Part shown: positions 19,518 to 33,200 of the stretch, one piece after another
Numbering within the stretch: position 1 is the first letter of the stretch
Layout of the letters: every line of letters begins with the position of its first letter
Assembly (NCBI GenBank): GCA_004794655.1
Contig: SMMW01000042.1
Location: forward strand, 1,865,001 to 1,929,000
Direction of reading: 5' to 3'
Length of the DNA: 64,000 nt
DNA from: Marisa cornuarietis
Taxonomy: Eukaryota; Mollusca; Gastropoda; Architaenioglossa; Ampullariidae
Translations under genes and position numbers: made by a program
The notes under the pieces: generated by a model
The model's database searches: none
The model's input: the letters and a program-made list of their open reading frames with translations, nothing else
Told to the model about the DNA's origin: nothing

Positions 19518-22500
19518 CAAGAGAGAGATATGTAAAAAGGGGTGTTATGACCTAAATAGCCACCAGTAACACAAATATTTACACAAAAATCTAACAGAAC
19601 ATAAACCAATTAAATGCGATGATGAAGTACTATCCTCTTTTAAAATGAAAACGTTGCCAGTGGGATGGATCTAAACATGGGAAACAAAGAGCCTGCTGTA
19701 AAACAAATCGCTGGCGGATACTCTGGAGACCAGGACAAGTACCTGTACGGCAGTAAAAATTTCCAGGCACCGAGGACAAACTGGTTTGTTTGTTAGTACT
19801 TTACGCCGTGTCACCAACTAAGGCTATATCACGGCGAGAAAAAAAAAAGCTACATAGAAAAGGTTGAGACACAAAAACCCCCAGAGGATTACACCTTTAA
19901 CAACAAAAGCAAACACAAGGATCATAATTATAAAACGATAGGTAATATGTAAAAAAAAAAGTGCCGTGGCCTAAAAAGCCACCAACACACAGAACCTGAA
20001 ACCCAAAATCTAACATTAAATACAAACCTTAAATCTTATGATAAAGCCCTATCCTCTTTAAAAATGAAAAAGTTGCTGCCGATGGGATGGTCCTAAACAA
20101 GAAAAACAAAGAGCCTTCTGTAAAAAAAAAAAATTGCCACCAAAAGGAATCGGTAACTATAAAAAAAAGGGAAGGTGTTTCAGCTTTCGAAAAGGCCATG
20201 ATTGAAAGCTGTCCCTTGTGAACTGTGCTGACAATCATGTTTAATATGTACGCGGTAGTGGCAAGACGAGAGCTCTTGAGAAGCTTCGACACTGATGGTC
20301 CCAAAAGAGATGTGATTAAAGTCTCAGTCCCATGAACAAGAAAGAGGGAGAGTTGGAGGGTGGCATAGCAATAACGTGAGCAGGGAAATGAAAGAGAATG
20401 AGGAATTAATGATGCTTACCTTCACATCGGCCGTTTTTCTCCACATGGTGTGCGTCACACTGACACAGGCTGCCATTCTCGGCCTCACAGACGGCGAACT
20501 TTACGCACTGTGACGCAGCATCGCACAGGTCCCCGACATGTTTTCCTTTTGAACAGTCCGAAAAATGAATTATTATACAAACTACTGATATGGACTGCAT
20601 CGTTACGCTTGGCATGCCTGAAATTTTTTGCTTTAGAAGTGTTATGTCGATTTTACCATACATGCAGTCACATCTTCATTTTTCATTAATATCACTGAGT
20701 GCATTGATTTACTTTTACGATGACGACGACGACGACCACCACCACCACCACTACCAATCGTAGCGCTATCGGGACTTCCTGCATACAAGGCCTGGGGTTT
20801 TGTTTTACTGACAAACTACAGTCATAAAAACTGTAATTAAATCTGGTAATTTTAAAAATATGAACACGCGCTGCCCACAGCAACCCACTGTACCTCTAAC
20901 CTACACATCTAGCACTCAATGAAGCAATGAGTTAATTATATGCATTATATATATATATATACTTGTTACGTCGAATGTAACGTATTAGTGACACTAATCT
21001 CCGGTTGCTCCGGTTTCTTCCTCACTCCCCCATAGTGCGAAATCAACTCAAAGTGGAAGCTCTTTCCTACTAAATAAACCAACCAGACCAACCATGTAAC
21101 GTGTCAGACAAGTCAACCATGGAAATAGCTACACTTCATATTGCTATGTCTTACGCTCCAGGCAACGTGTTCCGTTTTGATAAAAGCCTTCTGAACAGTC
21201 GCATGTGCCTCCCCGGTCCGTGGAGCACTGGGCGTTGGGTACACACTGTCCCCAGCTTGTGCATGGCTTGCCAGCATCGATGGTGGGCCAACACTGACCG
21301 TTGAGGGCATAGAAGTCAGCCATGCATTTGCATATTTCTTTGTTTGAGTCCGTATCCATCGAACATTCAGCATGGTCTGCACACTGGCCAAGGGCAGCGC
21401 ATTCACCCTCAGCAGGAACCCTTGCAAAGCAGGCGCCCTCTGGCAATGTTAAAAAAGGAGAATTGTGTCTCTCAATAAGATTGTTTTTTCAATAAACTAG
21501 AAAGAATAATGTCATCCATTAATATAGTTCAAAGATTACCTATGATTATTCAGGTAGTCTTTATAATGTTTAACCACAGCAAGTACCTCGACCACACCAA
21601 ATCATTCCAGCAGCGGTATAACATCTAAACAGGCAGAAACCCCAATGACACGAATAAAGAACAAGTAAAATCTCACGGCATTTAAAAGCCGGAGCCGAAC
21701 GCACCAGCACTGTAGTAACCAGGACTACAAATACAGGAACCCCAGGCGGCGCCACTTCCGGCGGAACATTCAGCATGTGGAACACATTGACCTTTCTGTG
21801 TACACGGCTTTCCCACTGCGATGTAGGCCTCGCATCTGCAGATGAATTTGTTGGCCCTACTATAATTGTTCACATTTTAGTTCACAATATTTGTATGTGC
21901 ATGAATATTTAAATCGCTTACATGTAGGTACTATTATTTTACAATACTCTTATATATAAATATTCACAGAATATGTTTATATATATATATATGTTAAAGA
22001 TCGATACAAAAAGACTAATATTGCTACACGTTTTGAGCAATCTTTTTTCAACATGAAGAAAGGATGCACATATGGTGTAAAACTAGAACTAAAAATGAAG
22101 TTAATAATTTTTGGAGTTCTTTAGAATTTACAGTTTTGTGTGTGCTATAAGGCAAAATTATATATATATATATATCGATGCAGACGTCTGGATCAAAAAT
22201 TGAATGCAGCAATATTACACACGAGAATAAGTGTTGGAAAGCTTACAAAGGTTTGAAGATCGCAGCTAAACATGGTATAAAACATTTGAAATTGGCCCAG
22301 AGAGCTGTAGTAATCCAGCCGGGACAACAAAAAGCAGACAGGAACTTTTGGGGAGCAGAAACTAACAGGAAAAATTGAATGTGACTCATCTTGCAAAGTT
22401 CAGGGAAGATTGAATTACAGGATGCATTGATGTGAGATGTGAAAGATAATGGTGTGATGGTAAAAGCAAGATTTCGGACGGTCTTGGAGAGAGTGATGTC

Positions 22501-25500
22501 AAACCCAGAGAATGTAAAGGTAATAGAGGATGGCATACATGTCAAATGCACAAGCTAGGGGAACTTCTCAAGTTCGTCCTCATTTTCAATTTTGTTGGGA
22601 ACATTCAGGCATTCTCAGAGTTTATTGTGCTCTGAGTCGTGGTGCAGACCTGATGGAGGTGGGAAGCAGGCCCAAGTGGCGGATGATGGAACCAAGTAGC
22701 TGGATGTACGCAGTGAATAAAAGAGACCGAGGAACGGAACATTGAGGCATCTTATACTTCAAGAAGCAGGCAAAGATATGGTGCCTACAACTACCACATA
22801 CCAGGTGAGATCAGTCAGGTAGGACCGGAGCCAGTTCAGAACAGTGCCATAGGCAGAAAGTAAAAGTAACATGATGTCCGCGTGTAGTTTGACTTCTCTT
22901 ATCATTTTTGTGTTTTTCTCAGTGGATCTCTTTACTGTTTTGATTGCAGATCTGATTTTGACATCTTCTTTGTTTTATTTATACCGTTTCATGCCATTCT
23001 GAACTATTTTGAGAGTTCTTTAAATGATATCGACGATACTGCACTCCATGTGATTTTCTGATTCTGTTTTTGTGCTGTTTCTGGTGATGGTTGCTGCTGG
23101 TGTGGACTGCGCTCTCTTCAGCAATCGTTGTTCGGACTTCTATCACTTTTATTTTTCGTTCGCAGCTGCTTCTTTTGTTATTAAGACTTTAGACTACTGT
23201 TGTTATTTTATATTAGTATGGGAAAATTCTAATCTTACAAAAGTTGTGCGCCAAAGAATAGTGGTTGAGATTTGCGTAATATGCTTCTTCTCTGCATAAC
23301 ATTCTTCATATTCTTCTACAATTTTCGATCGGAAAGGATTTCCGTATCATTTTTCTTTGTACGTTTATTTACTCAAATTTTACTTTTCATTAGATTATAC
23401 AAAACTAAGATTTATTAATTTAAAGATTATGTTTATTTGGTTTAATCCTATTCTCAAACGACATGGCAGGCTCCCAAATTAAAAGTACTATTCTTACCTG
23501 TCCCTCTTTTATACCTCTGGTTTTGATTTATCCTGTTTCCAAAAATATAAGACTCTTTCTTAGTTCCGATTTTAAATCTGTTTCACAATAATATCTCAGG
23601 TACTTAGTCTAAGCATCGCAAAAACTTTTAGTGACGGATCTTTTTATAAAAATAAAACACAGCCGAACACACTTTATTTGTGGTAGAATGTGATGCGAAA
23701 AAGAGTAGCAGCCTACTACATAACACCGTGTCAAAACCTCTTTCTTAGACATGCTCTTCTTCGGAGTAAAAAAAATTACAACTATCTTTCGTAGAACTTA
23801 ATGAGACCAAAGAGACTGTCTTTGATTTCCGTCACAATTCAAGTGCTCCAAGTGCCATCCATGACATTATCCTTACATTAAAATTCTTGGGCACCATCTT
23901 TGATAAGAGACTTCGCCGGGATCCCAACACTCAAGCTGTCAGGTAGAAAGCTCAACAGCGCCTCTTCCTTCTCCGGAAGGTGACGTCTCTCTCTCTATCT
24001 CCCAGAGATTTCTTCAGTTCTTTTATAGATCGCACATAGCATGCTGTCCTTGTTTAACTGCTTCTACAAAAGTTTACCAGTAAAGGACAAGGGCAGCTTA
24101 TATCGTGTTCCATCCACCAACTCCAACGTTATTAAGACTGCCCAGAGTGTTCTTCAGACTCTGTATAGCAGGCAGAAACTTCTGAAAGTGTCTGAAGTTC
24201 TTTGTGATGACAGGGATGTCCTTCAGAAGAATTGTTTTTAACTTCCATCGGGCCATGCGACTCTGAACGTTACTGTGTGCGGATGAATGTAGCTCCTATG
24301 TAAGCCTGAACCATGAATGTATGAGAGTCGATTTGTTACACTGGATATGACTATACTGTGATATTGTTGTTTTGTTGTTGTACTTCCATATAGAGCTGCC
24401 TCTAATTGCTCTCTGGGATAAATAAGTCTTATCTTAGAAATTTTGGAATACAAACATAGTCCAAGATTCTTGATATCTAGTGTTAAAATGGTAAATTATA
24501 ATGTTCATGACGGGACAAAGGTTTGAACCAACACTGACCTTCCCTTCCAGACAAAGAATTTCTCGGGATCACACACACACACGCCATCAGAAGGCGGAGT
24601 GCATACAGCATTTTCGACGCATTGTTGAGGACCCTGGCAAGGGCCTCCTACACGGGACAGTTCCTGGCAGTTTCCATCTTGCTGGAAGAAGCCTACGTCA
24701 CAGGTACACACACCAGTTTCGTTGCCCAACAAACATTCAGCGAACTGCACACACTGTCCTGTGGCACAAATACGTCTATATTTTTTATGGATTCTAGCAT
24801 GTATTTCACATCTTACATGTATTCTGATAATAACTCAACAGCAATTTTATACTTAAAATACGCTTTTTTTAATAAAAAACAACATCGTTAGCACTTTATA
24901 ATAAACATGCAAATACCATTATTCTATATTTGATACCATTGCGTAAAGTCCAATCTGTTACAAACTAGTCTCTAGCCTGTCATTCACTTCCACGTCTGAT
25001 AACTGATTTCCGTGCAAAACTCTATATCTTTTGATTATTCGCAAAATCCAGAAACGCATACAAATAAAACACACACACACACACACACACACGCACGCAC
25101 GCACGCACGCACGCGTACGTTTTAATTGGATGAAAAACAAAAAGTAAACAGATGTGTATACTGTTCTTTGATTCATGAACTACTGACAAAGTCATGTTTA
25201 CCGTTCTTACTACTCCTCATGTTTTTATTGTTTTTTCAGCAGGTGGGTAAGCGAACATTACCAAGTAAAACCTAAGTGATACAGACGTAGAAATCTAACA
25301 CTCGCTCACTCTAATCATGGATAGCAAAGCGTCAAGGTCAGGTGACACAGGACTTGGGGTGCGAAAGTGAGTGAATAAGCATTTGCGGACCGTAAACTGA
25401 TCAGATAGCATGTGCGCAAGAGCGAGTGGTAAGATTAAAAAAATAGAAATATAGAAAGTTCTAGTAAACGGTAGCCGGGTCAATAAATTTAGAACTCCTG

Positions 25501-27013
25501 GCGATTTTTCTTACTTCCCGACTAAACATGCCAGTCGCCAAGTCGACCTACTCGTAGGGAAGTTGGAAGTGTGTCTTGCTAGTCAGGTATGCAGAACTGC
25601 CAAGTGTTCATCTGATAGAGCGACGTCTTTGCAACCCGTCTTGAGAGATCCTCCCACTCCTAACGCTTCAGGTGACACATTTCCCCTGGGTATGCTAATT
25701 TCGCCGTGGGTTTGTGTTTGTAACCGTAGTTAATTATTGACGGCTTCTAGTCACAGTTGGTGGAGTCTGCATGTTTTTTTGATTGCTTTGTGAAGTCCTG
25801 GCCCGGCGCAGGTAAGATGAACAAACGAAAATAAAATGCGGTCCTAAGTAGCATAGTCTTTCTTTTTGCAGACATACTTTATAGGTTAGTCAAATACAAA
25901 CAGTTCCCCTAGCCTTACTTAAAGCTGACCTTTTTTGGTGCAAGCTTTGTCAGCGGGGATGACCGGAAGGCACGTGCCGTTGTGTTTGTAGAATAAGACG
26001 TTGCAGTCGCATGTGCCGCCAGTTTCTGATGAGCACTCGGCGTTGTGTACACACTGTCCCCGTCCTGTGCACGAAGCTCCTGCAGGCAACACTTCCTTGC
26101 ACACACCTCCATAATTAAAATAGCCTTGAGCGCAATCGCAAAGGCCTCCTGAATTGGATGTGCACTCCGCATTGACCACACACTGACCCAAGCTCGTGCA
26201 AGGCTGACCTGTAAGATAATTAAAGAATTAAAAAGCGTAATAATTACAATTACTAAGCTATTAATGCTACTTATACTGAAATGTCCACACACTAAAGAAC
26301 CAGGACCAGCACATGTTTTAAACACGACTCTAACCCTATTTTTCCTATCTTCGTAATTTTATTCCTTTTACTTCTCACAGGAAGGACTGCTGTACTTAAT
26401 CGATACTTGAGTATTGCAATGACCTGTGCAACCTCCAGCTGATGACAGAGACTAAAATCCTCCAAAGCAAACAGACAAGAAGCAGCGAGCCTGCAGACCT
26501 GCTAGTCTTAAAGGAAAATGTCGAGAAAGAGAGAGACGCAGTGTGAAGTGATGGATGTCATCTTACGTTGACAACCTTCCAGCAGAGTGATCAACCAGGG
26601 CAGGGTGGAGCGGGCAAAGAGCAAGTAACACAAAATATGGTGCAAATATAGATGCAATCACTAATCATACCCCTTCCTAAGAAAAGAAACAGAAAACAGT
26701 GTCAAAACTACAGAACGATAAGCCTACTCAAGGAATTTATGCGGTCCTTTTCGAACACACTGAGACATACGAAAAGGATACATACATCCTTCCTTTTGTC
26801 TGTCTGACGCATCTTTATGTGTTGTTCTATGTCCGTTTCTGCTCGTTCGTTTCTTTGTCGACTAATATCTTTATTTGGCTACATATCTTTCATCTCGTAT
26901 GGTATTCTATTCTATGTTGCGTGCGTCCGCGTATGTCTGTCTGAGTGTTTTTTTTCTGTAAAGCGCCATGAACCTGTCCATAGGACCGGGGTATGGCGCT
27001 ATATAAGTTCATT

Positions 27014-27046
<33 letters not shown>

Positions 27047-27154
27047 GGCAATTCTGAGCAAAACACAGAGTGATATCAGTACATAGGTCAGTCCCTAGGA
27101 TATATTTATAGAGGTCAATCTCTTTCAAAAACGCACATAAACACTCCACACACA

Positions 27155-27203
<49 letters not shown>

Positions 27204-30200
27204 CATCATCATCATCTCAGCTTTATAATCATTAAGCTTTGGCATGTTAACGATTATCCAGCATTTGACGCTTGCAATACATTGGATCAGCTTGCAAATA
27301 CTAGTATTAATCCAAGAGTGGATCATTTTCCGTGAACCAGTGTTATTGCAGCTGTTTTAAGTACATCATTTAAAGTATGTATGCCAGTGTTAAGGTTGGT
27401 TGGTTGGCTGGTTGGTTGTGTTTAACGCCGTGTGCCAGTGTTAAGTTTCATTACCTTCGCCATCCGTAACGAGTGCTCTAGTGTTGGTTTCTGTAACTTG
27501 TTTTTTTTTTTTTACATGGTGGGGTTGTTAGCCCTACCATAACCTAATTTACCTCTAGGTGAGGTGTCCACCTTAGTCGCCTCTTACGACATGCCTGGCT
27601 GGAAAGCAGGGACCCTATTCTTACAATGCTCGCTAGGCAAGCATACCCCGGGGTCCCACGGGGGGCCAGTGTTAAGGCGTGTATCGTAATGGGGGCTAGC
27701 TAGCAACTAAACAGTGGTTAAATGGGAAAAATAAACTTGAAGTTTTAAATGCATTCACATACCTGGAGTTCGGATTGTGTACCGTGCTTAGTGTTTATCA
27801 TGCTGTAAGTGACTTAGTGATAAATGCCACACTAAGGACTATCGAAATACAAAACAATGAAGAGTCTGAAATGCATTTCTGCAAACATTATTTTAAACTG
27901 TTCAATTCCCAGATCATATGAACGTGCTTAACAAATTCCCATATCAGCAAAGCCGGAATAGATGTACATTATTTCACATTTACAGGACTGTTACTTTAGT
28001 ACTTGACACTTAGTAGAGCGTGTGGTGCTTAACGGGGCTATTATTGTGTTATTGCCTATACTGACAACGCTCTACCGGGACGACTACTCACAATAGATCA
28101 TCAAGACGGCGTTTTCCAATAATGGACCGGAGGCGGCATACAGCTAAAGATCCACTCGGAAAATACTAAATATTTCTAAACAGAATGCTATATCATCGAA
28201 GCTGTATGCATATATGTTTAAAAATAATCTCCAATACGATGGCACCGGTAATTAGCTACTCATCCTTCAACTCTTTTGAGCAATTTAATGAAGATCTGCT
28301 TATTACATGCCAGTTGTGCTCTGTGAAGTAAGATATTTTGTTTATTAGTGAATAACAAAATTAAGAGCGTACTTAATGAAGTGAATGTGTTACTTAACAA
28401 ACCTGCATCTATCAGAGCTTTGCACTGTGCTCCCGCCACAAATAGCCCCCGGATGCACTGACAAAGTCCAGTCAGGGGAGAGCATATTGAATCGTCCACA
28501 CACTCAGCATCCGCTTCGCATCCATGTCCAGGAGGTTTCTTCACCTGGCACTTCCCATCCTTCTGAAAGTATTCCTTTTTGCACTGGCACTCACCACCAT
28601 GAGAGGCAGAGCACTCAGAGTGAACAATACATTCGCCGTAGGTTGTGCACTGGGCCCCAGCTGGTATACCTATTAAAAAACGTTGGACAAAATTAGGTTT
28701 TGCTATAGACTGGTTACATTGAAGGCACAGTAATGTCTATTCACCTAATCTACACGCGCTTTGATTGCGTGATATTGACTGTAATTGAACAAAAAGGACT
28801 TAAAATAGTACTGTTAAGGCCACGCAACGTGCAGACAGGACACATACAACACACACTGACCACACGGCGTTCCCCACGTGCTCTTTCACGCAACACAAAA
28901 CAAAGATCTGTACGAGGGTTCCTAGTTCTGTGTAATTTCGGGGAGGGGGTTCTAACTTGCATCTATAGGGTAGCGGTACACTTCACAAATGTTAAATGCT
29001 TTTCCTACCCTCTGGTGAATTTCAAACCACATCACATCAACATCTCCAGCACTACTCACAGTAGGCATAAATCCTTTCAATAACAAATGGTACTCTAATC
29101 AATAAACACCCATGAATCAACGTAGCAATCGGTAAGCATAAATCAATAGGTTTCAATAATCCAGCAGGAGTCAATGTGTCGATAAGAAAGTGAATCAAGG
29201 TATCATCACTATCTCTCAAACGTCCAATCATGCATCGTTAACAAACAGCCCTCAGGGCTACTAATCCAACCCTCCTCCAGTGTTCCCATCAAACCGTTCT
29301 ACTACCAGTATTCAGAGAAAAAGTTACGCCCGAAAATCTTATGTCCACTTACGAAATAACAAAACTTACTTACAGTTTCAAGTCCGGTTAGAATTCATAC
29401 ATTCTCGGATATACACACTTATGGAATTATCTCCATTGTTTCTATGCTGACGAACTGACTGCACTACTAGTAAAATATAAAATGTCCCAACTCCAATACT
29501 TCTCAGACGTCAATATACTCCGTAAGTCGTTGTACACTCAGTACTTCCGACGACGATATACTCCTTAAATCGACGTGCACTCTGCACTTCAGACGACGAT
29601 ATCCTCCGTAAATCGAGGGGCACTCCGCACTTCACCCCCAAGTAATTCCTTGACCAGGCAAGGAATTACTGATTCCCAACTATTTCACTTTCACACCGAC
29701 AGAACCATTACGTTTTACTCCATAGACGTCTGGTTGGGGAATCCTAAAAGGAGTTCACCTAGCGTACAGGGACTATCATGACTACTTCGCTCAGTCATAC
29801 ATTCTCTCTTAAACCATACTCACACTCGTACATTTACAGGCGTACATTAAAGGGAGACTAGTATTGCGTCTTAAGACACATAAGGGCCATAACTGTAACT
29901 GTCACGGGTCGATCCGTGACAAGTACATAGCTATGCAAAGTCTTTAAAACAAAACTTGAGTTTCACTTTTGAAAGTCAGCTTACAAATAACTTATCAACA
30001 TCTAAACACGAATCAATATTGTCAATCAACTCCTTAGAAAAATACTTCAAAGTTAACAGTGTTAATTCAGTGGTCTATTCTAGTATACAACTCACACAAA
30101 TTTGGTGTACGGAATATAAATTAAAGATGTAGTAAACTATAGCACAGTGGAATGAACTGGAATCTAGGGATAGTGTGCATGCTGTTGACAAATTGCAGGA

Positions 30201-33200
30201 AGAGGTATTTAAATAGGGTGAAAAAAGGGGCTTAAACAAACATTTCAGACGACGGGCAGCACTGAACAACGCTCTCGGTCTATCGTGCCGTGACACGACG
30301 ACAATCTGTTCATGGCGATGAATGCTCTGTGCAACAGAATCAACACTGCAGAATGACAACACATGTCATCATCAGCCAGCAAACCTTATGCAACCAATCG
30401 TCTACATCAGTATAATCTGTATGGGAAAACTGCTACCCTCCGTGTACCACTGACAGCCACTCCACCAGGCTCGTGTTCAGTGATGCATAAGCGTTGTACA
30501 AGACAACAGTGACGCAGAGTGCTATCTACTGACAAGTACAGGTTCACTCTGGTCTACGATGATAGCAGACAAAGAGTGTGGTGGCGACCAGGAGAAAGAT
30601 TTGTCGATGTTAGAAAGCAGAACCGTCATTGCGACGGCTTGCTGATGGTCTGCGGAGGAATCCAGTCTACATGACAAAACCTCTCCTTTGTGAATCAAGA
30701 TTGTGCAGCCTTTCATTATGTTAGCGTCACAGGTCATAGGTCCAAGCTCCATGCAGCAGGATAACAGCGCCATTCTCTATCGGTCCTACCACCCGCAAAC
30801 AACAAACGTGACCCAGTTCTTACAGAAGGAGTGGCTGGCCATCCCTTAAGCAACTTTTGTGACACCTTGATTAGAAGAATATGTGAAAAAGACTGAATGT
30901 GTGGCAGTAAATGCGCGCCACAAGTTTTTGATTGTCAATGTGCTGCGACAGTTCCTGTGACATTTTGATTTGGGGTGGGGTGTTTGACTGCCCCCATACC
31001 TTGGAACTGAATAGGTTTACATGCAAAATTATTTTATCGCATTATACTGTCAATGATTAAATTCAAATTTGTTACAGCAGAAATAGTCACACTCGATACG
31101 GTTGACCTCTGGAAGTTATTTTCTGTCTGCCGTTTAGCTTTTTTTGTGAGTAGTATATACATCTCTCTCGCTAAATATATATATGTGTGTGTGTGTGTGC
31201 CATATAACATTTCAAAACGACCCCAACAAATGTTTCTCTAATAATTTTCCTACAGTTTTTAAGATTGTTGTAGTAAGTTCGCCAGACAAAAACACAGAAA
31301 CTAAAGAAACTACTCACTCCCTCCGCAAAGACCATGTTCTTCAACAAAGCCTTGCTGACACACGCACACTCCGACCAGGTCAGAGGAGCACACGGCATAC
31401 TTGACGCACTGGTCGTCAAACGTACAGCTCTCTCCCACTGGCTTTCTGCGCTGGCAAGTAGCGTTTTCCTTGTAGAAGTCCTCCTACAACAGTAATCATA
31501 CAACCATGTTTGATTTGGATAATGATTAGGATAATGGGTTTTGTTTCGAGATCTCTCTTTTTACATTACTATGACGCGCAAAAATAAACTTAAAAAATTG
31601 AAAGAAGAAGAATAAATTACCTGGCATACACAAGTCTTGTAGCAGATACTGTTAGGAACACATTGTTCCTTTCCCGTACAAGGGGTACCCGGCTCCGCGA
31701 GGTTAGCACACTGTCCGTTCTTGTTAAAGAATTCACTCTTACACACGCACAACCCATATTCATCGGAGGAGCATTCCGCATTGTCAACGCATTGTCCGTA
31801 ACCTGTGCACTGCTTCCCTGCGTCGACCCGCTTTATGCATGCACCGCTGTTGTGATAAAAGCCTTCTTTGCATTCACAAGTTCCAGATCTCTCAGAACAC
31901 TCAGCGTTCGTCACGCACTGACCCTCCTCAGCACAGTAACGTTGGACTGGTATTCTTTGTGCACAAGCGCCATCTTTAACGTAATATCCATCCATACATT
32001 GACACAGCCCTCCGCCACTGCTTGTGCACTCTGCATGCTGAACGCATTGACCAAACGTTTTGCACGGTCTTCCAGCTGCCACTTCCGGTAGGCATTCACC
32101 TTGATAAGGGAAATAACCCATCTGACAATCGCATGTTCCTCTGGCCACAGCACAGATGGCGTTGTCCACACATTGTCCCACAAATGTACATGGAGTACCT
32201 GCTAACTTTTTTTTCTGACATTCACCCTTTTCTTCGTAGAAGCCGTTTGTGCACTCACAAACCCCTCCTGTAGTCGAAGAACATTCTGCGTTATCCACAC
32301 ACTGTCCAGTCATCGTACAAGGTTGTCCTGCGACGATTACGGGCTTGCACTGCACACCTTCACGGTAGAGACCAAGTTGACACTCACAGCGACCCCCGTA
32401 AGGGGAGGAACACTCCGTGTTCTCACTGCACTGACCACGCTTGAAGCAAGTGTCGCCTGCTTTCTTGAGGGGACTGCACTCTTTCTCGTCGTTGTAGTAT
32501 CCAGGTCCACACTGACATCTCTTGATGTGTGGGGGGTCTGGGTCGCCATGGCAAATGGCGTTATCCACACAGCGGTCAGTGTCTGTGCACTCCTTGCCAG
32601 GAGAAATAACGGGGGAGCAAGATTTGCCGTTGGAATAAAACCCTGTCATGCATTCGCAAAGCCCGCCGACAGGTGACGAACATTCCGCATCGACAATGCA
32701 CTCACCAAGCTGGCTGCAGGACGCTCCTGGAGGATTAGCTGCACAAATAGAGGGATCAAGAATGACGCAGTTATAGTAGTAAAGATGAAGAAACAAAGTT
32801 CCAGAGAAAAACATTTTACAAAAATAAGAAAAATGTTCAATAAATAAAAATTAAGTATTGACAGTTCACTGTAATTGTTATCAGAAGTGAATAACTAGGT
32901 CTCAAACTAGACTTCCGTTTGTTTTCTTATTTCCGATAATATTTGTTCTGTATACACCACCAGCAGCGGGTATTGCGGAAAGGTTTTATGGTTTATCGTA
33001 TAGTGTAATTTTTAACATAAATGAGTTTATGCCATGTCTAATTTTACTACCAATATACGTACAATATTTGGTCAAATGATATTAGGCGCAGTTGTCTGAA
33101 ATGTAGAAATCGATCGCTAAATGACGTAAATAAATGAAATGGCACTGACCGCCCGCACAGCGTCCCTTGGACAGATGGTAGCCCGGCTTGCAGAAACAGA

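Larger units (their letters stand above)
28812..29921 (-). mobile_element. Solo LTR (1,110 bp) with 5-bp target duplication AGTAC
   Basis: Ends are TGTTAAGG... and ...CCGTGACA on the + strand, so the unit starts TG and ends CA. AGTAC stands directly before (28807-28811) and after (29922-29926). Read on the - strand it begins TGTCACGG, a start often seen in Gypsy LTRs; the orientation is inferred. No gag-pol remains, so it looks like the product of LTR-LTR recombination. It contains a 43-bp triplicated repeat (29499-29629) and a 12-bp-stem hairpin (29641-29670). It lies in the intron between E28 and E29. Confidence 0.72.

Noticed and set aside
21670..21720. Apparent frameshift and stop at the end of the E32 module
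   Set aside because: A donor GTGCGT at 21704 ends the exon before the stop, keeps phase 1 and joins to GACFARVP in E33 with the right GYY..G.C spacing, so no frameshift is needed.
31663..32676. Long + strand ORFs (up to 142 codons) opposite E27
   Set aside because: Antisense shadows of cysteine-rich coding sequence; they show no domain and follow the repeat of the - strand modules.
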